From positions 1 to 22,605 of the forward strand of contig JACSRH010000167.1 in assembly GCA_014879855.1 (NCBI GenBank): a stretch of 22,605 bases of DNA, in the 5' to 3' direction. Shown here piece after piece: positions 1 to 11,500 of the stretch. Source of the stretch: Caldilineaceae bacterium. Lineage in GTDB: Bacteria > Chloroflexota > Anaerolineae > Caldilineales > Caldilineaceae. The translations under genes and the position numbers were made by a program. Within the stretch, counting starts at the first letter, position 1, and every line of letters begins with the position of its first letter. The notes under the pieces are model-generated. The model worked only from the letters and a program-made list of their open reading frames with translations. It did no database searches and had not been told where the DNA came from.

Positions 1-1272
<1,272 letters not shown>

Positions 1273-1337
1273 CGTAGTTGCGCCTGTTTACCAAGAACTT
1301 TGCATAATCGGAACCGATGTTCTATAGATGCAAAGCC

Positions 1338-1346
1338 ATTATAGCA
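1338..1346 (-). promoter_or_regulatory. Extended -10 promoter for dnaE
   Basis: On the minus strand the sequence reads TGCTATAAT, a consensus -10 hexamer preceded by the TGn extension. The -35 region 17 nt upstream is poor (TTCGCC-like), as is usual for extended -10 promoters. Transcription would start near 1331, leaving a leader of about 60 nt before the dnaE ATG. It is placed by eye, without experimental support. Confidence 0.55.
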
Positions 1347-1419
1347 AAGAACAGAGGGCGCGGCGAACCACTATAGCAAGCAAGGGCTAGTGGGCGTGTG
1401 TGATTGTAGCGGATTATCC

Positions 1420-2757
1420 TCACGCGTCTATCATTCCTGCCACCTTGCGCCCCAACTCCACCGCGTAATTCGTCCCGCGATCCCACGGATAGACCTGGCT
1501 CATTGAGGCAAAGTACAGACCCGGCAGCGGTGTGCGCAGTGCGGGGATCATCTCCAGATAACCGATGGGTGGGACGGGTTGCGCATACTTCGCCTTGTGC
1601 ACCCACGCACCGGTGACCCATTCACGGCGGAAACTGGGGTTGAACTTGACCAGATGCGGCGCAAACTCATCCAGCAATTCCTCGGTGGAAAATTCAAAAT
1701 AGCGATGATCCGGCGGCAGATAGTCGCCCAGGTAGAGCAGATGGTCGCCGGCATAGTGGCTGGGATCGATCATGTTGGTGTGCTCGACCAGCGCCAGGAA
1801 GGGAATGCCCTCGCGTTTGGGCAGGCTGATCCAGTACATGTCTTTGGTCAGCTTGCGGTCGAGCGCCACTGTCAGCACGACCGCGCCCATGCTTTTGAGC
1901 CGCGCCAACTGGCCGAGATACGCGGCGGGCAGGTCGGGCGCCAGCCGTTGCATGGCGCCGGGGCTGACGGTGCTGAGCACCTGGTCGAAGCGCCGCGCCT
2001 CCCCATCGACGACCACCGTGTAGCCGCCATCGGTCTGTGGGCGGATCGCTTCCACTGCACAGTTTGTGAAAATCTCGACGCCCTGCTGCTGAACGCGTTG
2101 CGCCAGGTGATCGATGAACGCCTGGAAACCACCGTCGAAATAGGCCAACTTGGGCGTGCGGGCAAAAACGCGCGCCCAGAACCACGCCAGGTTGACCTCT
2201 TGATAGGAGTCACCAAATTTACCCTGGAGCTGAAACTCCCACGCCGCCTCGTACGCCTTGCGCCCCATCCACCGGCGCAGCCATGCATCGGCGCCAATCT
2301 TGTCAAAGCGACGCCACGGCCTGGCCGGATGGTAACGCAGATAGGCGATGACCATGCCCATGCGCACGCGATCCACCAATGGGATGAGCGGAAAGCCGAG
2401 CACGCGGCTAACGCTGTCGAGTGTATAGTTCTTGCCCTGCGCGTGGATGGCGGTGTTGGGGCGGTAACTTTTTAATGCGTGGCGGAAACCGACCTCGTCG
2501 AGCAGCCCTAGCATGGCGCGGTCGGAGAGGAAGAGGTGATGGTAGAAATGTTCGAGCGGCCATTCCCACGCAGGGCGTCCCCTGAAACCGGCGGCCAACC
2601 CGCCCAGTGCAGGCGCGTTCTCAAAGATGGTGACAGCGTAACGCTCTTGTCCGGCAGGCCGCGTCAGATCGTATGCCGTGGTCAGCCCGGTCACGCCGCC
2701 GCCGATAATGGCGATGCGCGTCGGATCGTGCGCGCCGTCTTGGTGCTCAATGTTCAT
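1420..2757 (-). CDS. FAD-dependent amine-oxidase/protoporphyrinogen-oxidase-like oxidoreductase
   Basis: A 445-residue flavoprotein with an N-terminal Rossmann dinucleotide-binding motif (RIAIIGGGVTGLTTAYDL, about residues 14-31) and the second FAD contact ENAPALGGLAAGF. It matches the NAD(P)/FAD-dependent oxidoreductase superfamily that includes protoporphyrinogen oxidase, phytoene-desaturase-like enzymes and UDP-galactopyranose mutase. The C-terminal GLYFASMSQVYPWDRGTNYAVELGR resembles the closing FAD-binding motif of amine oxidases. Residues about 50-75 (WEWPLEHFYHHLFLSD) look like the subgroup often found near glycosyltransferase or lipid genes, but the substrate cannot be read from sequence. 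It lies downstream of a strong terminator (2801-2827) and so should have its own promoter in the roughly 40 nt between; none is obvious. Its start has only a weak ribosome site. Confidence 0.85.
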   Translation of the reverse strand: MNIEHQDGAHDPTRIAIIGGGVTGLTTAYDLTRPAGQERYAVTIFENAPALGGLAAGFRGRPAWEWPLEHFYHHLFLSDRAMLGLLDEVGFRHALKSYRPNTAIHAQGKNYTLDSVSRVLGFPLIPLVDRVRMGMVIAYLRYHPARPWRRFDKIGADAWLRRWMGRKAYEAAWEFQLQGKFGDSYQEVNLAWFWARVFARTPKLAYFDGGFQAFIDHLAQRVQQQGVEIFTNCAVEAIRPQTDGGYTVVVDGEARRFDQVLSTVSPGAMQRLAPDLPAAYLGQLARLKSMGAVVLTVALDRKLTKDMYWISLPKREGIPFLALVEHTNMIDPSHYAGDHLLYLGDYLPPDHRYFEFSTEELLDEFAPHLVKFNPSFRREWVTGAWVHKAKYAQPVPPIGYLEMIPALRTPLPGLYFASMSQVYPWDRGTNYAVELGRKVAGMIDA

Positions 2758-2800
2758 AATTCATCAAACCTGCTGCGACCTGCGCCGGTTTCCGCGCAAC

Positions 2801-2827
2801 AAAAACCAGCGCTCGGCAAGCGCTGGT
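2801..2827 (-). terminator. Rho-independent terminator of the hydrolase/DUF1858/CxxC operon
   Basis: On the minus strand a perfect 9-bp stem (ACCAGCGCT / AGCGCTGGT) closes a 5-nt loop and runs directly into TTTTTGTT. It lies 27 nt past the stop of the small CxxC protein and 43 nt before the oxidoreductase start, so it separates the two transcription units. Confidence 0.88.
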
Positions 2828-2853
2828 CTGGTCATAGAGTGCGTGTCATCGGT

Positions 2854-3225
2854 TCACGCCGCGAGGGAAAGTTCCCCAGGCCGGACGCCGTGTTGAAGGT
2901 GCGTGCTCAATTCCTGGCGCGCTTTGTCATAAAGCATCATCAGATCTTGGTCGCTGCCCTTGAAAGATTGCACCGTCTGCGTCGCGCAGAGATAACAGCC
3001 GCGCAGAAATTTGTAGTTATTGCTATTGCACTTCAAACAACCGTCCAGTTCGATCATCATCAACACAAACGCCAGGCTGTCCGGGTGCGTCTCCGGCAGC
3101 GCGGCAACACGGTCGACGAGCGTCTTCCACTCTTCCCCGCGCAGATCGCGCAGGCTTGGGATCAAGTGGGCTGGGAAAAGTAGTTCAGCTTTTGTATGAA
3201 CGCCATATTCGCTAATATCTGACAT
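2854..3225 (-). CDS. Small conserved-looking protein with two CxxC motifs
   Basis: A 123-residue cytoplasmic protein with no signal peptide or membrane segment. I do not recognise a named family. Its core carries two cysteine pairs, C63-x2-C66 and C77-x2-C80 (GCLKCNS...GCYLC), which could hold zinc or an Fe-S cluster or act as a redox dithiol. The flanking helices are leucine-rich and charged (LRDLRGEEWKTLVDRVAALP; LMMLYDKARQEL). The start at 3225 is chosen because GAAGGA lies 9 nt upstream; an in-frame ATG at 3261 would overlap the preceding gene's end. It is the last gene of a three-gene operon, 32 nt after the DUF1858 gene and 27 nt before the terminator. The pairing with another Cys-motif protein suggests a thiol or metal role, which is inference. 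Confidence 0.75.
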   Translation of the reverse strand: MSDISEYGVHTKAELLFPAHLIPSLRDLRGEEWKTLVDRVAALPETHPDSLAFVLMMIELDGCLKCNSNNYKFLRGCYLCATQTVQSFKGSDQDLMMLYDKARQELSTHLQHGVRPGELSLAA

Positions 3226-3257
3226 AGAGTAAGTTCCTTCTCTCGAAAGCATAATCT

Positions 3258-3749
3258 TCACATTTCCAAGTGCAAGACGATATTGGGTGTCTTTTCCGGC
3301 GCGCTTGTAACAGCATGGGTGGAGGGCGCTCCCGCGCTTTCAAGCAGGCGATTCAGATTCGTCAGCAACACTGCTGTATCCACCCCACGGTCGCGGCAGA
3401 GTGCGGCAAGCGTGTCATCTCCATCCACCGCGCAACTGTTACAGCCGCCCAAGTGAAAGCCAGCGAGCACCTGTTGCGCCTGTGGATGCAACAACGTCGC
3501 CTCGCGTACGGTCGTGCCGGGCAAGAAGCGCGCCTCGCCTGTGCGTCTGAGCATTTCGACGCGCGCCTGCACCTGCGTGTCGTCAAGATCGCGGCGCAGG
3601 TTGCGGATGGCCTCGTCGGCGTTGAACAGGCTGCGATTATAACGATCCAGCCGTTCACGGGCCGTATCAAGCTCGCGGTTCAGCTTCCATGCATAGCCCA
3701 GTGCAGCCGCAGCCAGCACCAGGGCAACTATACTGATAAAAGTCGTCAA
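3258..3749 (-). CDS. Membrane-anchored protein with a DUF1858-like CxxC domain
   Basis: A 163-residue protein. Residues about 3-21 (FISIVALVLAAAALGYAW) form one N-terminal membrane segment. Residues 22-70 are a charged, probably coiled-coil linker (RELDTARERLDRYNRSL...). Residues about 76-138 match the DUF1858 pattern (hybrid-cluster-protein-associated redox disulfide domain): a TTVREATLLHP start, then GGCNSCAVDGDDTLAALC with C103-x2-C106 and C118, then RGVD and a closing LLTNLNRLL. The start is a TTG at 3749 that overlaps the hydrolase stop as TTGA, implying translational coupling; a longer frame to 3893 would lie inside the hydrolase gene. DUF1858 proteins are usually soluble and about 70 residues, so the membrane anchor is unusual. 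The family assignment is by motif, not by search. Confidence 0.75.
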   Translation of the reverse strand: MTTFISIVALVLAAAALGYAWKLNRELDTARERLDRYNRSLFNADEAIRNLRRDLDDTQVQARVEMLRRTGEARFLPGTTVREATLLHPQAQQVLAGFHLGGCNSCAVDGDDTLAALCRDRGVDTAVLLTNLNRLLESAGAPSTHAVTSAPEKTPNIVLHLEM

Positions 3750-4438
3750 AATTCGACCGCCTCGTCGATGGCCAGCACTGTACAATCGATGCCAGCTTCT
3801 CGCGCCAGTCGCCTGGCAAAAGCCGCGGCATCGACCTGGATCGGCGGGAAGGTGTTGTAATGACACGGAATGACATGCTTGGCCTTGACCCACTGCGCGG
3901 CAACGACAGCATCATCCGGCCCCATGGTGAAATAGTCGCCGATCGGCAGAATTGCCAGATCGACGCCGCCAACCTCGCCGATCAGTTTCATGTCGTAAGT
4001 CAACGCGGTGTCGCCGGCAATGTACAGGTCGCACCCATCATTGAAATTGATGAGAAAGCCGTAGGGGTTGCCGGCGTACGTGCCATCCGGCAATACGCTG
4101 CTATGATGGGCGATGGTCAGCTTGACGCGGCCAAAGGGGAAAGTGTGCGCGCCGCCGGTGTTCATCCCGTGCGTTTTATCAACGCCTTGTTTGCCCAGCC
4201 ATTCCGCAATCTCAAAGTTGCAGATGACCTGCGCGCCCGTGTGTTGCGCCAGCGCCACCAGATCCGCGACATGATCGCCATGGCCATGTGTCACCAGGAT
4301 GAAATCGGCTGTCACCTGTTCGGCGGTCAGGGAAGCGACTGGGCTATGAGGCTTCAAAAACGGATCAACCACGATCTTCGCGTCGTCAGCGTCAATGCTG
4401 AAGGTTGAATGTCCAAACCAGGTAATTTTCAATGTCAT
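3746..4438 (-). CDS. UPF0173-type metal-dependent hydrolase (metallo-beta-lactamase fold)
   Basis: A 230-residue protein of the metallo-beta-lactamase fold. It begins MTLKITWFGHSTFSID, the UPF0173/YtkL-type opening, and carries the metal-binding motif HGHGDH at residues 51-56. Later elements are LTIAHHSS, the metal-bridging aspartate in LYIAGDTALTYDM, and the C-terminal histidine in IPCHYNTF. The length is normal for the family. Substrates are generally unknown. The start at 4438 is set by an almost ideal ribosome site (AAGGAGGTGA, 4443-4452); the frame extends upstream to 4564 but that part would cross the nuo terminator. It leads an operon with the DUF1858 protein (4-nt overlap) and the small CxxC protein. 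Confidence 0.93.
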   Translation of the reverse strand: MTLKITWFGHSTFSIDADDAKIVVDPFLKPHSPVASLTAEQVTADFILVTHGHGDHVADLVALAQHTGAQVICNFEIAEWLGKQGVDKTHGMNTGGAHTFPFGRVKLTIAHHSSVLPDGTYAGNPYGFLINFNDGCDLYIAGDTALTYDMKLIGEVGGVDLAILPIGDYFTMGPDDAVVAAQWVKAKHVIPCHYNTFPPIQVDAAAFARRLAREAGIDCTVLAIDEAVEF

Positions 4439-4442
4439 CGAT

Positions 4443-4452
4443 TCACCTCCTT
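4443..4452 (-). promoter_or_regulatory. Strong Shine-Dalgarno site fixing the UPF0173 hydrolase start
   Basis: The minus strand reads AAGGAGGTGA ending 4 nt before the ATG at 4438. It is the best ribosome site in the window and rules out the upstream in-frame start at 4564. Confidence 0.9.
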
Positions 4453-4480
4453 GGAAGTGCGAGGGGCGAGCTGCGAGCCA

Positions 4481-4514
4481 ATAGAAACCAGACTTGCCGC
4501 TGCGGCAAGTCTGG
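4481..4514 (-). terminator. Perfect 13-bp hairpin after nuoI, probable terminator
   Basis: The two arms 4488-4500 and 4502-4514 are exact reverse complements (CCAGACTTGCCGC / GCGGCAAGTCTGG) around a single central base. On the minus strand the hairpin is followed by TTTCTAT. It lies 60 nt after the nuoI stop, so it fits a Rho-independent terminator with a short T-run. It also lies just downstream of a possible promoter for the hydrolase operon (4518-4526), so it may sit at the very 5' end of that transcript. Confidence 0.75.
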
Positions 4515-4517
4515 ATA

Positions 4518-4526
4518 AGTGTACCA
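4518..4526 (-). promoter_or_regulatory. Possible extended -10 promoter for the UPF0173 operon
   Basis: The minus strand reads TGGTACACT, a TGn-extended -10 element, with TTCAGC 17 nt upstream as a poor -35. Initiation would fall at about 4511, inside the 13-bp hairpin. This is a weak call based on pattern alone. Confidence 0.35.
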
Positions 4527-4573
4527 TAAGTTGGCGCGTGGCTGAACCTTGCGCAATTGGCCACGCCAATCGC

Positions 4574-5479
4574 TTACGCGCCGCCTTCCTTTTTGCGCTG
4601 CGCTGCCTTCTCCGCGGCCTTGCGCTTCAACTCTTCCAGACGCGCCCTCTTCGCCGCAGCCTCTGCATCCTCGGCAACCGGCGCTTCAGCATTTCCGGTT
4701 TCGACAGCGCCCGCGTCGGCGCCGCCCTCTTTTTTGGCCGCTGCCTTGGCCGCGGCCTGCGCCTTCAGCGCGTCGAGTTCTTCCTTGCTGCGCTTGGGCT
4801 TGGCCGCGCCATCGCCAGCTTCGGCGACCCCGGCTGCTTTTGCCTGCGCCTTGGCGGCCGCGGCCCTCTTCTTTTCTTCGTTGCGACGGAGCTCTTCTTC
4901 CTTCTCTTTGGCGCGATGCGCTTGCTCTTCGGCAAATTGCGTCGGCCACAGCGCCGCATAATATTCCAGCGGCACGGTCAGCTCTTCCTTGTCGTAAACG
5001 AGCTGCGGGTAACGATCATAGACGGCCAACTCGTAATCGTGGTTCATCTTGATGGCATCGAACGGGCAGAATTCAGCGCAGAAGCTACAGCTCATGCACA
5101 CCGCCACATCGATGTAGAACTCGGCCGGTCTAGTGATCGGCTTGCCATTTTCGTCGCTGTCGCGCACGATCCAGATGCACTGTGGCGGGCAGACCTTGGC
5201 GCAGATGCCGCACGCAGTGCACCGATCCTCGCCGATTTCGGTGTCCCAGAGCAGCATTGGGATGTAGCGGAAGCGTTCAGGCAACAGGCGCCGTTCTTCC
5301 GGATACTGGATCGTCAGCAGCCCTTCCTGCGTGATCGGCTGGTCGATGATGCGTCGACCGTCGTCGAGCTTGATGCTGCCTTCGTAGCGACTTGGCTCTT
5401 TGCGGCGGTCATCCGTAAACGTATCAGTGAAGTGCTTGAGCGTGACGCCAAGCCCCTTGAGCAGTCCGGTTCCAAACAT
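4574..5479 (-). CDS. nuoI: NADH-quinone oxidoreductase subunit I with a long Ala/Lys/Glu tail
   Basis: The 8Fe ferredoxin-like subunit of respiratory complex I, which passes electrons toward cluster N2 in the peripheral arm. Two [4Fe-4S] motifs are clear: C87-x2-C90-x2-C93-x3-C97 (CTACGICAKVCPPQC) and C128-x2-C131-x2-C134-x3-C138 (CMSCSFCAEFCP). The family core ends near residue 185, where most bacterial NuoI proteins end. Here a tail of about 115 residues follows, almost entirely A, K, E and R, predicted helical, with an internal duplication (residues 235-254 resemble 281-301, each ending KKEGGA). The gene lies 21 nt after nuoCD and is the last gene of the nuoB-nuoCD-nuoI operon, before the hairpin at 4488-4514. 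The identification is secure; the tail's role is unknown. Confidence 0.95.
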   Translation of the reverse strand: MFGTGLLKGLGVTLKHFTDTFTDDRRKEPSRYEGSIKLDDGRRIIDQPITQEGLLTIQYPEERRLLPERFRYIPMLLWDTEIGEDRCTACGICAKVCPPQCIWIVRDSDENGKPITRPAEFYIDVAVCMSCSFCAEFCPFDAIKMNHDYELAVYDRYPQLVYDKEELTVPLEYYAALWPTQFAEEQAHRAKEKEEELRRNEEKKRAAAAKAQAKAAGVAEAGDGAAKPKRSKEELDALKAQAAAKAAAKKEGGADAGAVETGNAEAPVAEDAEAAAKRARLEELKRKAAEKAAQRKKEGGA

Positions 5480-5500
5480 GCAAATCCCTCCAGAGATTCG

Positions 5501-7327
<1,827 letters not shown>

Positions 7328-7342
7328 GAAAGAACTCCCTGG

Positions 7343-8125
7343 TTATGCTGGCTGTTTCTGCGCCCGATACTTGGCTTGCGCGGCCCGAATGCGCGCTTTA
7401 GCGTCCTCGGCCATCGGCTGCGGCTGAAGCCGCGCCTTGCTGACGGCTGGGCCTTTTGCCGCGGCAGCCGCGCCAAGCGTCTGTTCTTTGATGATCTGGA
7501 CTTTGCGCGGGTCAAAGATGTCCGGGCCCAGCACCGGCACCGGGATGGCTTCATTGGCGCCCTTGCGGTACCACGGCACAGTGGTGATGCTCTGGCGCTC
7601 GACCTTTTCGTGGAGCTTGAGCAGGCCGTAGATCAGCGCCTCGGGCGTAGGCGGGCAGCCGGGCACATAGACATCGACCGGAATGTACTTGTCGATGCCG
7701 CTGACGACGCTGTAGCCTTCTTTGAAGGGGCCGCCGCCTGTGGCGCACGCGCCCATCGCCAGCACGTAGCGCGGCTCCGCCATCTGGTTGTAGATGCGCA
7801 CGATCGCCGGCGCCATCTTTTTTGTGACCGTGCCGGAAACGATCATGAGATCGCTCTGGCGCGGGCTGGGGCGCATGACCTCCATGCCAAAACGCGCCAG
7901 ATCGTAGCGGCTGGCCGCGGTCGCAATCATCTCAATCGCACAGCAGGCCAGGCCAAAAAGCAGCGGCCACATGCTGGACTTGCGGCTCCAGTTATAGACC
8001 TTGTCCAGCGTCGTCACCATGACGTTGGACTGCAGGTCGTCCGGCACCTGGATCGAATCGTGCAGGAACTCTTGCATCTGCTCCTGTTTGATATCTTTGA
8101 AATCGGTTACCATTGTAGATTCCAT
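7343..8125 (-). CDS. nuoB: NADH-quinone oxidoreductase subunit B with C-terminal extension
   Basis: The NuoB/PSST subunit of complex I, which holds the terminal Fe-S cluster N2 next to the quinone pocket. The N2 ligands are seen in LACCAIEM (adjacent cysteines), MGACATGGG and VPGCPPTPEALI. The protein is 260 residues with the chosen ATG at 8125, which has GAGGAAA 9 nt upstream; an in-frame ATG at 8113 has no ribosome site, and the frame further upstream precedes the likely promoter. About 45 residues past the usual end form an Ala/Lys/Gln-rich tail, echoing the larger tail of NuoI. It is the first gene of the operon; nuoA, normally directly upstream, is absent and the neighbour there is a divergent protease gene. 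Confidence 0.95.
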   Translation of the reverse strand: MESTMVTDFKDIKQEQMQEFLHDSIQVPDDLQSNVMVTTLDKVYNWSRKSSMWPLLFGLACCAIEMIATAASRYDLARFGMEVMRPSPRQSDLMIVSGTVTKKMAPAIVRIYNQMAEPRYVLAMGACATGGGPFKEGYSVVSGIDKYIPVDVYVPGCPPTPEALIYGLLKLHEKVERQSITTVPWYRKGANEAIPVPVLGPDIFDPRKVQIIKEQTLGAAAAAKGPAVSKARLQPQPMAEDAKARIRAAQAKYRAQKQPA

Positions 8126-8558
8126 AAGTCTCGGTTTCCTCGAATGGAAATACATGCGTTGGTGCGAGATTGTACATGAGACAAGGCTGAAATGCAACTT
8201 TTCCGCACACCCAGGGTGGATTCCGTCACTTGGATGAAGCAAGCAGGCAGAACATCAAACCCTGGCAACCTGTATTGCTAGAGCATGAGGTTGAAGCGCC
8301 GGGCTGAGACAGAAGCATGCACCCACTTTAAGTTTTTTGTTAGAACGTATATTCACTTAAGATTTGACTTACGCGAGGGATTGCGGCAAAATTTCCTTCA
8401 TCCTCTGGTTTTGGCTGTTTCGGCGAAGGCGCCGATGCGTCATTGGACGCTGCAGGCGCCCCTTAATCTTTACTCCCCAAGGAGAATGCCTAGTGAGCTT
8501 AAGATCATCCAATTTACTTACTAATCCTGCCAGTAAATCTTCTTGAAAGGAACCTATC
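8126..8558. other. Divergent intergenic region between nuoB and the S8 protease
   Basis: These 433 bases hold no convincing gene. On the minus side is the nuoB promoter (8169-8197). For the plus-strand protease, a possible promoter is TTGACT at 8364-8369 with CAAAAT at 8387-8392 (17-nt spacing, weak -10). A small dyad GCGTC-ATTG-GACGC flanked by two GGCGCC hexamers lies around 8426-8461, within the presumed leader. A 12-codon frame after AAGGAG near 8480 has its ribosome site too close to the ATG to be believed. The protease ribosome site is GAAAGGAA before 8559. Confidence 0.6.
8169..8197 (-). promoter_or_regulatory. Probable promoter of the nuoB-CD-I operon
   Basis: The minus strand carries TTGCAT (8197-8192), a 17-nt spacer and TACAAT (8174-8169). 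Initiation near 8162 would leave a leader of about 37 nt before the nuoB ATG. The -10 is good and the -35 is only half-consensus. Confidence 0.5.
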
Positions 8559-11500
8559 ATGTCTCACCGACGAATCGGCGCCACCATCGCTTTGGTGGTT
8601 TTCTGTCTCGTCTGTTTTACCGGTGCAGCATTGGCCGTGGAATCGCCTTCCAGCGACGCGCCACCCGCGCCTGCGCAATCTCCTTACCTGATTGTCGAAT
8701 TAGATGCGCCGCCGCTGGCGGCCGTGTACAAGACGCAACTGAGCGCGGCTTCCGCCGATGGGAAGCTCGACGTCAACTCCGTCTCCGCGCAGGAGTACGT
8801 CAGCCAGTTGCAGGCGCAGCAGGCAGCCGTGGTCAGCCAGATGCAGGCCGTGTTGCCCAATGCGACTGTTGGCAAGTTTTATGCCGATCCAGCACTGACG
8901 CAGGTGAAAGACCTGACCTATCAAGTAGTTTTCAACGGCATGGCGATCAATCCTGGCAATAGCGACCTCGACGCTGCGGCCAGATTGCTTGCCAAGTTGC
9001 CTGGCGTCAAGGCTGTCTACCCGGACACGCCGCACACTACTGATCTCTACACCAGCACGATGCTGATCAATGCACCGGCGGTGTGGAATGTGCTTGGCGG
9101 GCGTGAGAATGCCGGCGCTGGCGTCAAGTTTGCTTCCATGGACGGCGGCGTGCATAAGGACTCGCCCATGTTCAGCGGCGCAGGCTACACCTACCCGAAC
9201 GGTTTTGGCCCCAATGGCAAAGGCTTGATCGCCAACAACAACGGCAAGATCATCACCTCGCGCGCTTACTTCCGTGCGTGGGATCCGCCGCAGACGAGCG
9301 AGCTTGGCCTGAATGGCTGTGGCGACGCCTGCGCCTGGCCCGGCCCGCAAGGCACATCGCACGGGGTGCATACGGCTTCGACCGCGGCTGGCAATGTTGT
9401 CACTGACGTGGTCTACAACGGCTACACGGTTGGCACGATCAGCGGTGTGGCGCCGCGCGCCTATGTAATGAGCTACAAGGTCTTCTACGGCAGCGTACTA
9501 GGCGATGGCTCCTTCTATAACGCCGAAGGCATCGCCGCGCTGGAAGATATTGCCATCGACGGCGCCGAAGTCCTCAATAATTCGTGGGGCGGCGGCCCAA
9601 CCTCCAATGGCAACCTGGGCGACCCACTGGAAACTGCGCTGGCCAATACGGCCGCGTCCGGCGTCTTTATCGCTATGTCTGCGGGCAACGCGGGCCCTGC
9701 CAACTCGACGCTCGACCACCCGCTGCCCGACTACATCAACGTAGCAGCGACGACGAGCGGCGGCACGTTGGCTGACGGCTATGCTTCCGTGCCGCCGGCT
9801 GCTCCGGACCTGCAGATCATGCCTTACGGCACCGCCGAGTTTGGTCCGGCGATTGAGGTAGGCCAGGTCTTCACCTACACGTACGTGCCTGCTGTTGTGG
9901 TTGCCCCTGCGAATACCAATGGCTGTGCAGCTTTCCCAGCCGGCGCCTTTACGGGAAAAGCCGCTCTTATCAGCCGTGGCACCTGTAATTTCTCCGCCAA
10001 GACGCGCAACGCGCAGGCTGCCGGCGCCGTTGCCGTTGTACTTTACAACAACACGGGCGGCAGCGCGATCATGAATATGGCCTGCGGCACTGTCCCTTGC
10101 GATGACATCACCATCCCGACGGTCATGGTCGGCCAGAACAACGGCGCGGCTATGATCGCATGGTATAACGCTCAAGGTGAGGCCAATGCGACTGTCGTCC
10201 TGTCAGGTGACGCCTTCTCCCTGGGCAATACGCCGGATGAGGTGAGCAATTTCAGCAGTCGCGGCCCTGGTGTGGGCCAGGTGCTCAAGCCTGACATCGC
10301 CGCACCGGGCGTCAATATCCTGGCGCAAGGGTACACGCCAAGTGCGACGGGCGAAGCACAATACCTTGGTTATGGCCAGGCCTCTGGCACCTCGATGGCC
10401 GCACCGCATGTCGCCGGCGCCGCGGTGCTCGTGCGCGCCGCCTACCCGACGTGGTCGAACGCCGCTATCAAGTCCGCGTTGATGTCCACCGCCAAATACA
10501 CCGACGTCTACAACTTCGACGGCAGCCCAGCACAGCCGCTGGACATGGGCGCCGGTCGCCTCGACTTGACGCACGTGCTCGATCCGGGCGTGCTGCTCGA
10601 TCCGCCCAGCCTGAGCTTTGGCGCGGTGCCCACGGGCACGGCCAAGACGCTCGTGGTGACGGTCATGAACGTGACGACGCAGACTGAGACCTACCAACTC
10701 AGCACACTCTACACCGGCAACGGCTTTACAATGACCACGGCGCTGCCCGGCTTCTCGATCAGCCCGGCTTCGCTCACGCTGGGCGTCGGCCAGAGCGCCC
10801 AGATCTCGGTGACGATTGCCACGACGGACAGCATGGGGATCGGTGAAAACCAGGGCTATATCGTGCTGGATGGCCCGATGCACGACGCACATCTGCCCGC
10901 GTGGGCGCGCGTTATTCCGGCCGCACCGCTCGCGGATGTGCTGATCATCGACAACGACGGCAGCGATCTTGAACCGACGTTTGGGGATTACCTGTCCGTC
11001 TACACGGAAACGCTCACCGCGTTGGGTAAAACGTACAGCGTCGTCAATACGGACGACAGCTTCGGCTCCAGTACGAAGATCCCAGAGCCTGCCGAATTGG
11101 CCGGCTACGGCGCCGTGCTCTGGTTTACAGGCGACAACTATGTCTCTCAACTCGGTCTTGCCGTTCAAGACCAGTACTCACTGTTGGATTACCTGAACAA
11201 TGGCGGCAAAGTGATCGCTATGGGTCAGGACCTGGCCTCTACGATCAGTGCGGCGCCCGCGTCATCCACGGTGTGGATGTACAACTGGGGCTTGTCAGCC
11301 AATTGGCTGCAAGACAGTATCTCAAACAGCGAAACGCCCACTGGCCTGGCGACCTCCGCACCTGGGCTGCCGCCGCTCTTCAACAACCTCGTGGTGAGCC
11401 TGACGCAACTCTATGTGGACGAGGTCAGCCCAGTGGTTGACGACTATGGACGCGGCGGGCGCGCGGTGCTCAACTACGGTGGACCGTTCAACGTAGCCAA

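Noticed and set aside
1579..2475. A 298-codon plus-strand frame inside the flavoprotein gene
   Set aside because: It is antisense to a gene with good FAD motifs, and its product resembles no family.
8478..8523. A 12-codon frame (MPSELK...) after AAGGAG in the protease leader
   Set aside because: The purine run is only 1-2 nt from the ATG, and nothing else supports translation.
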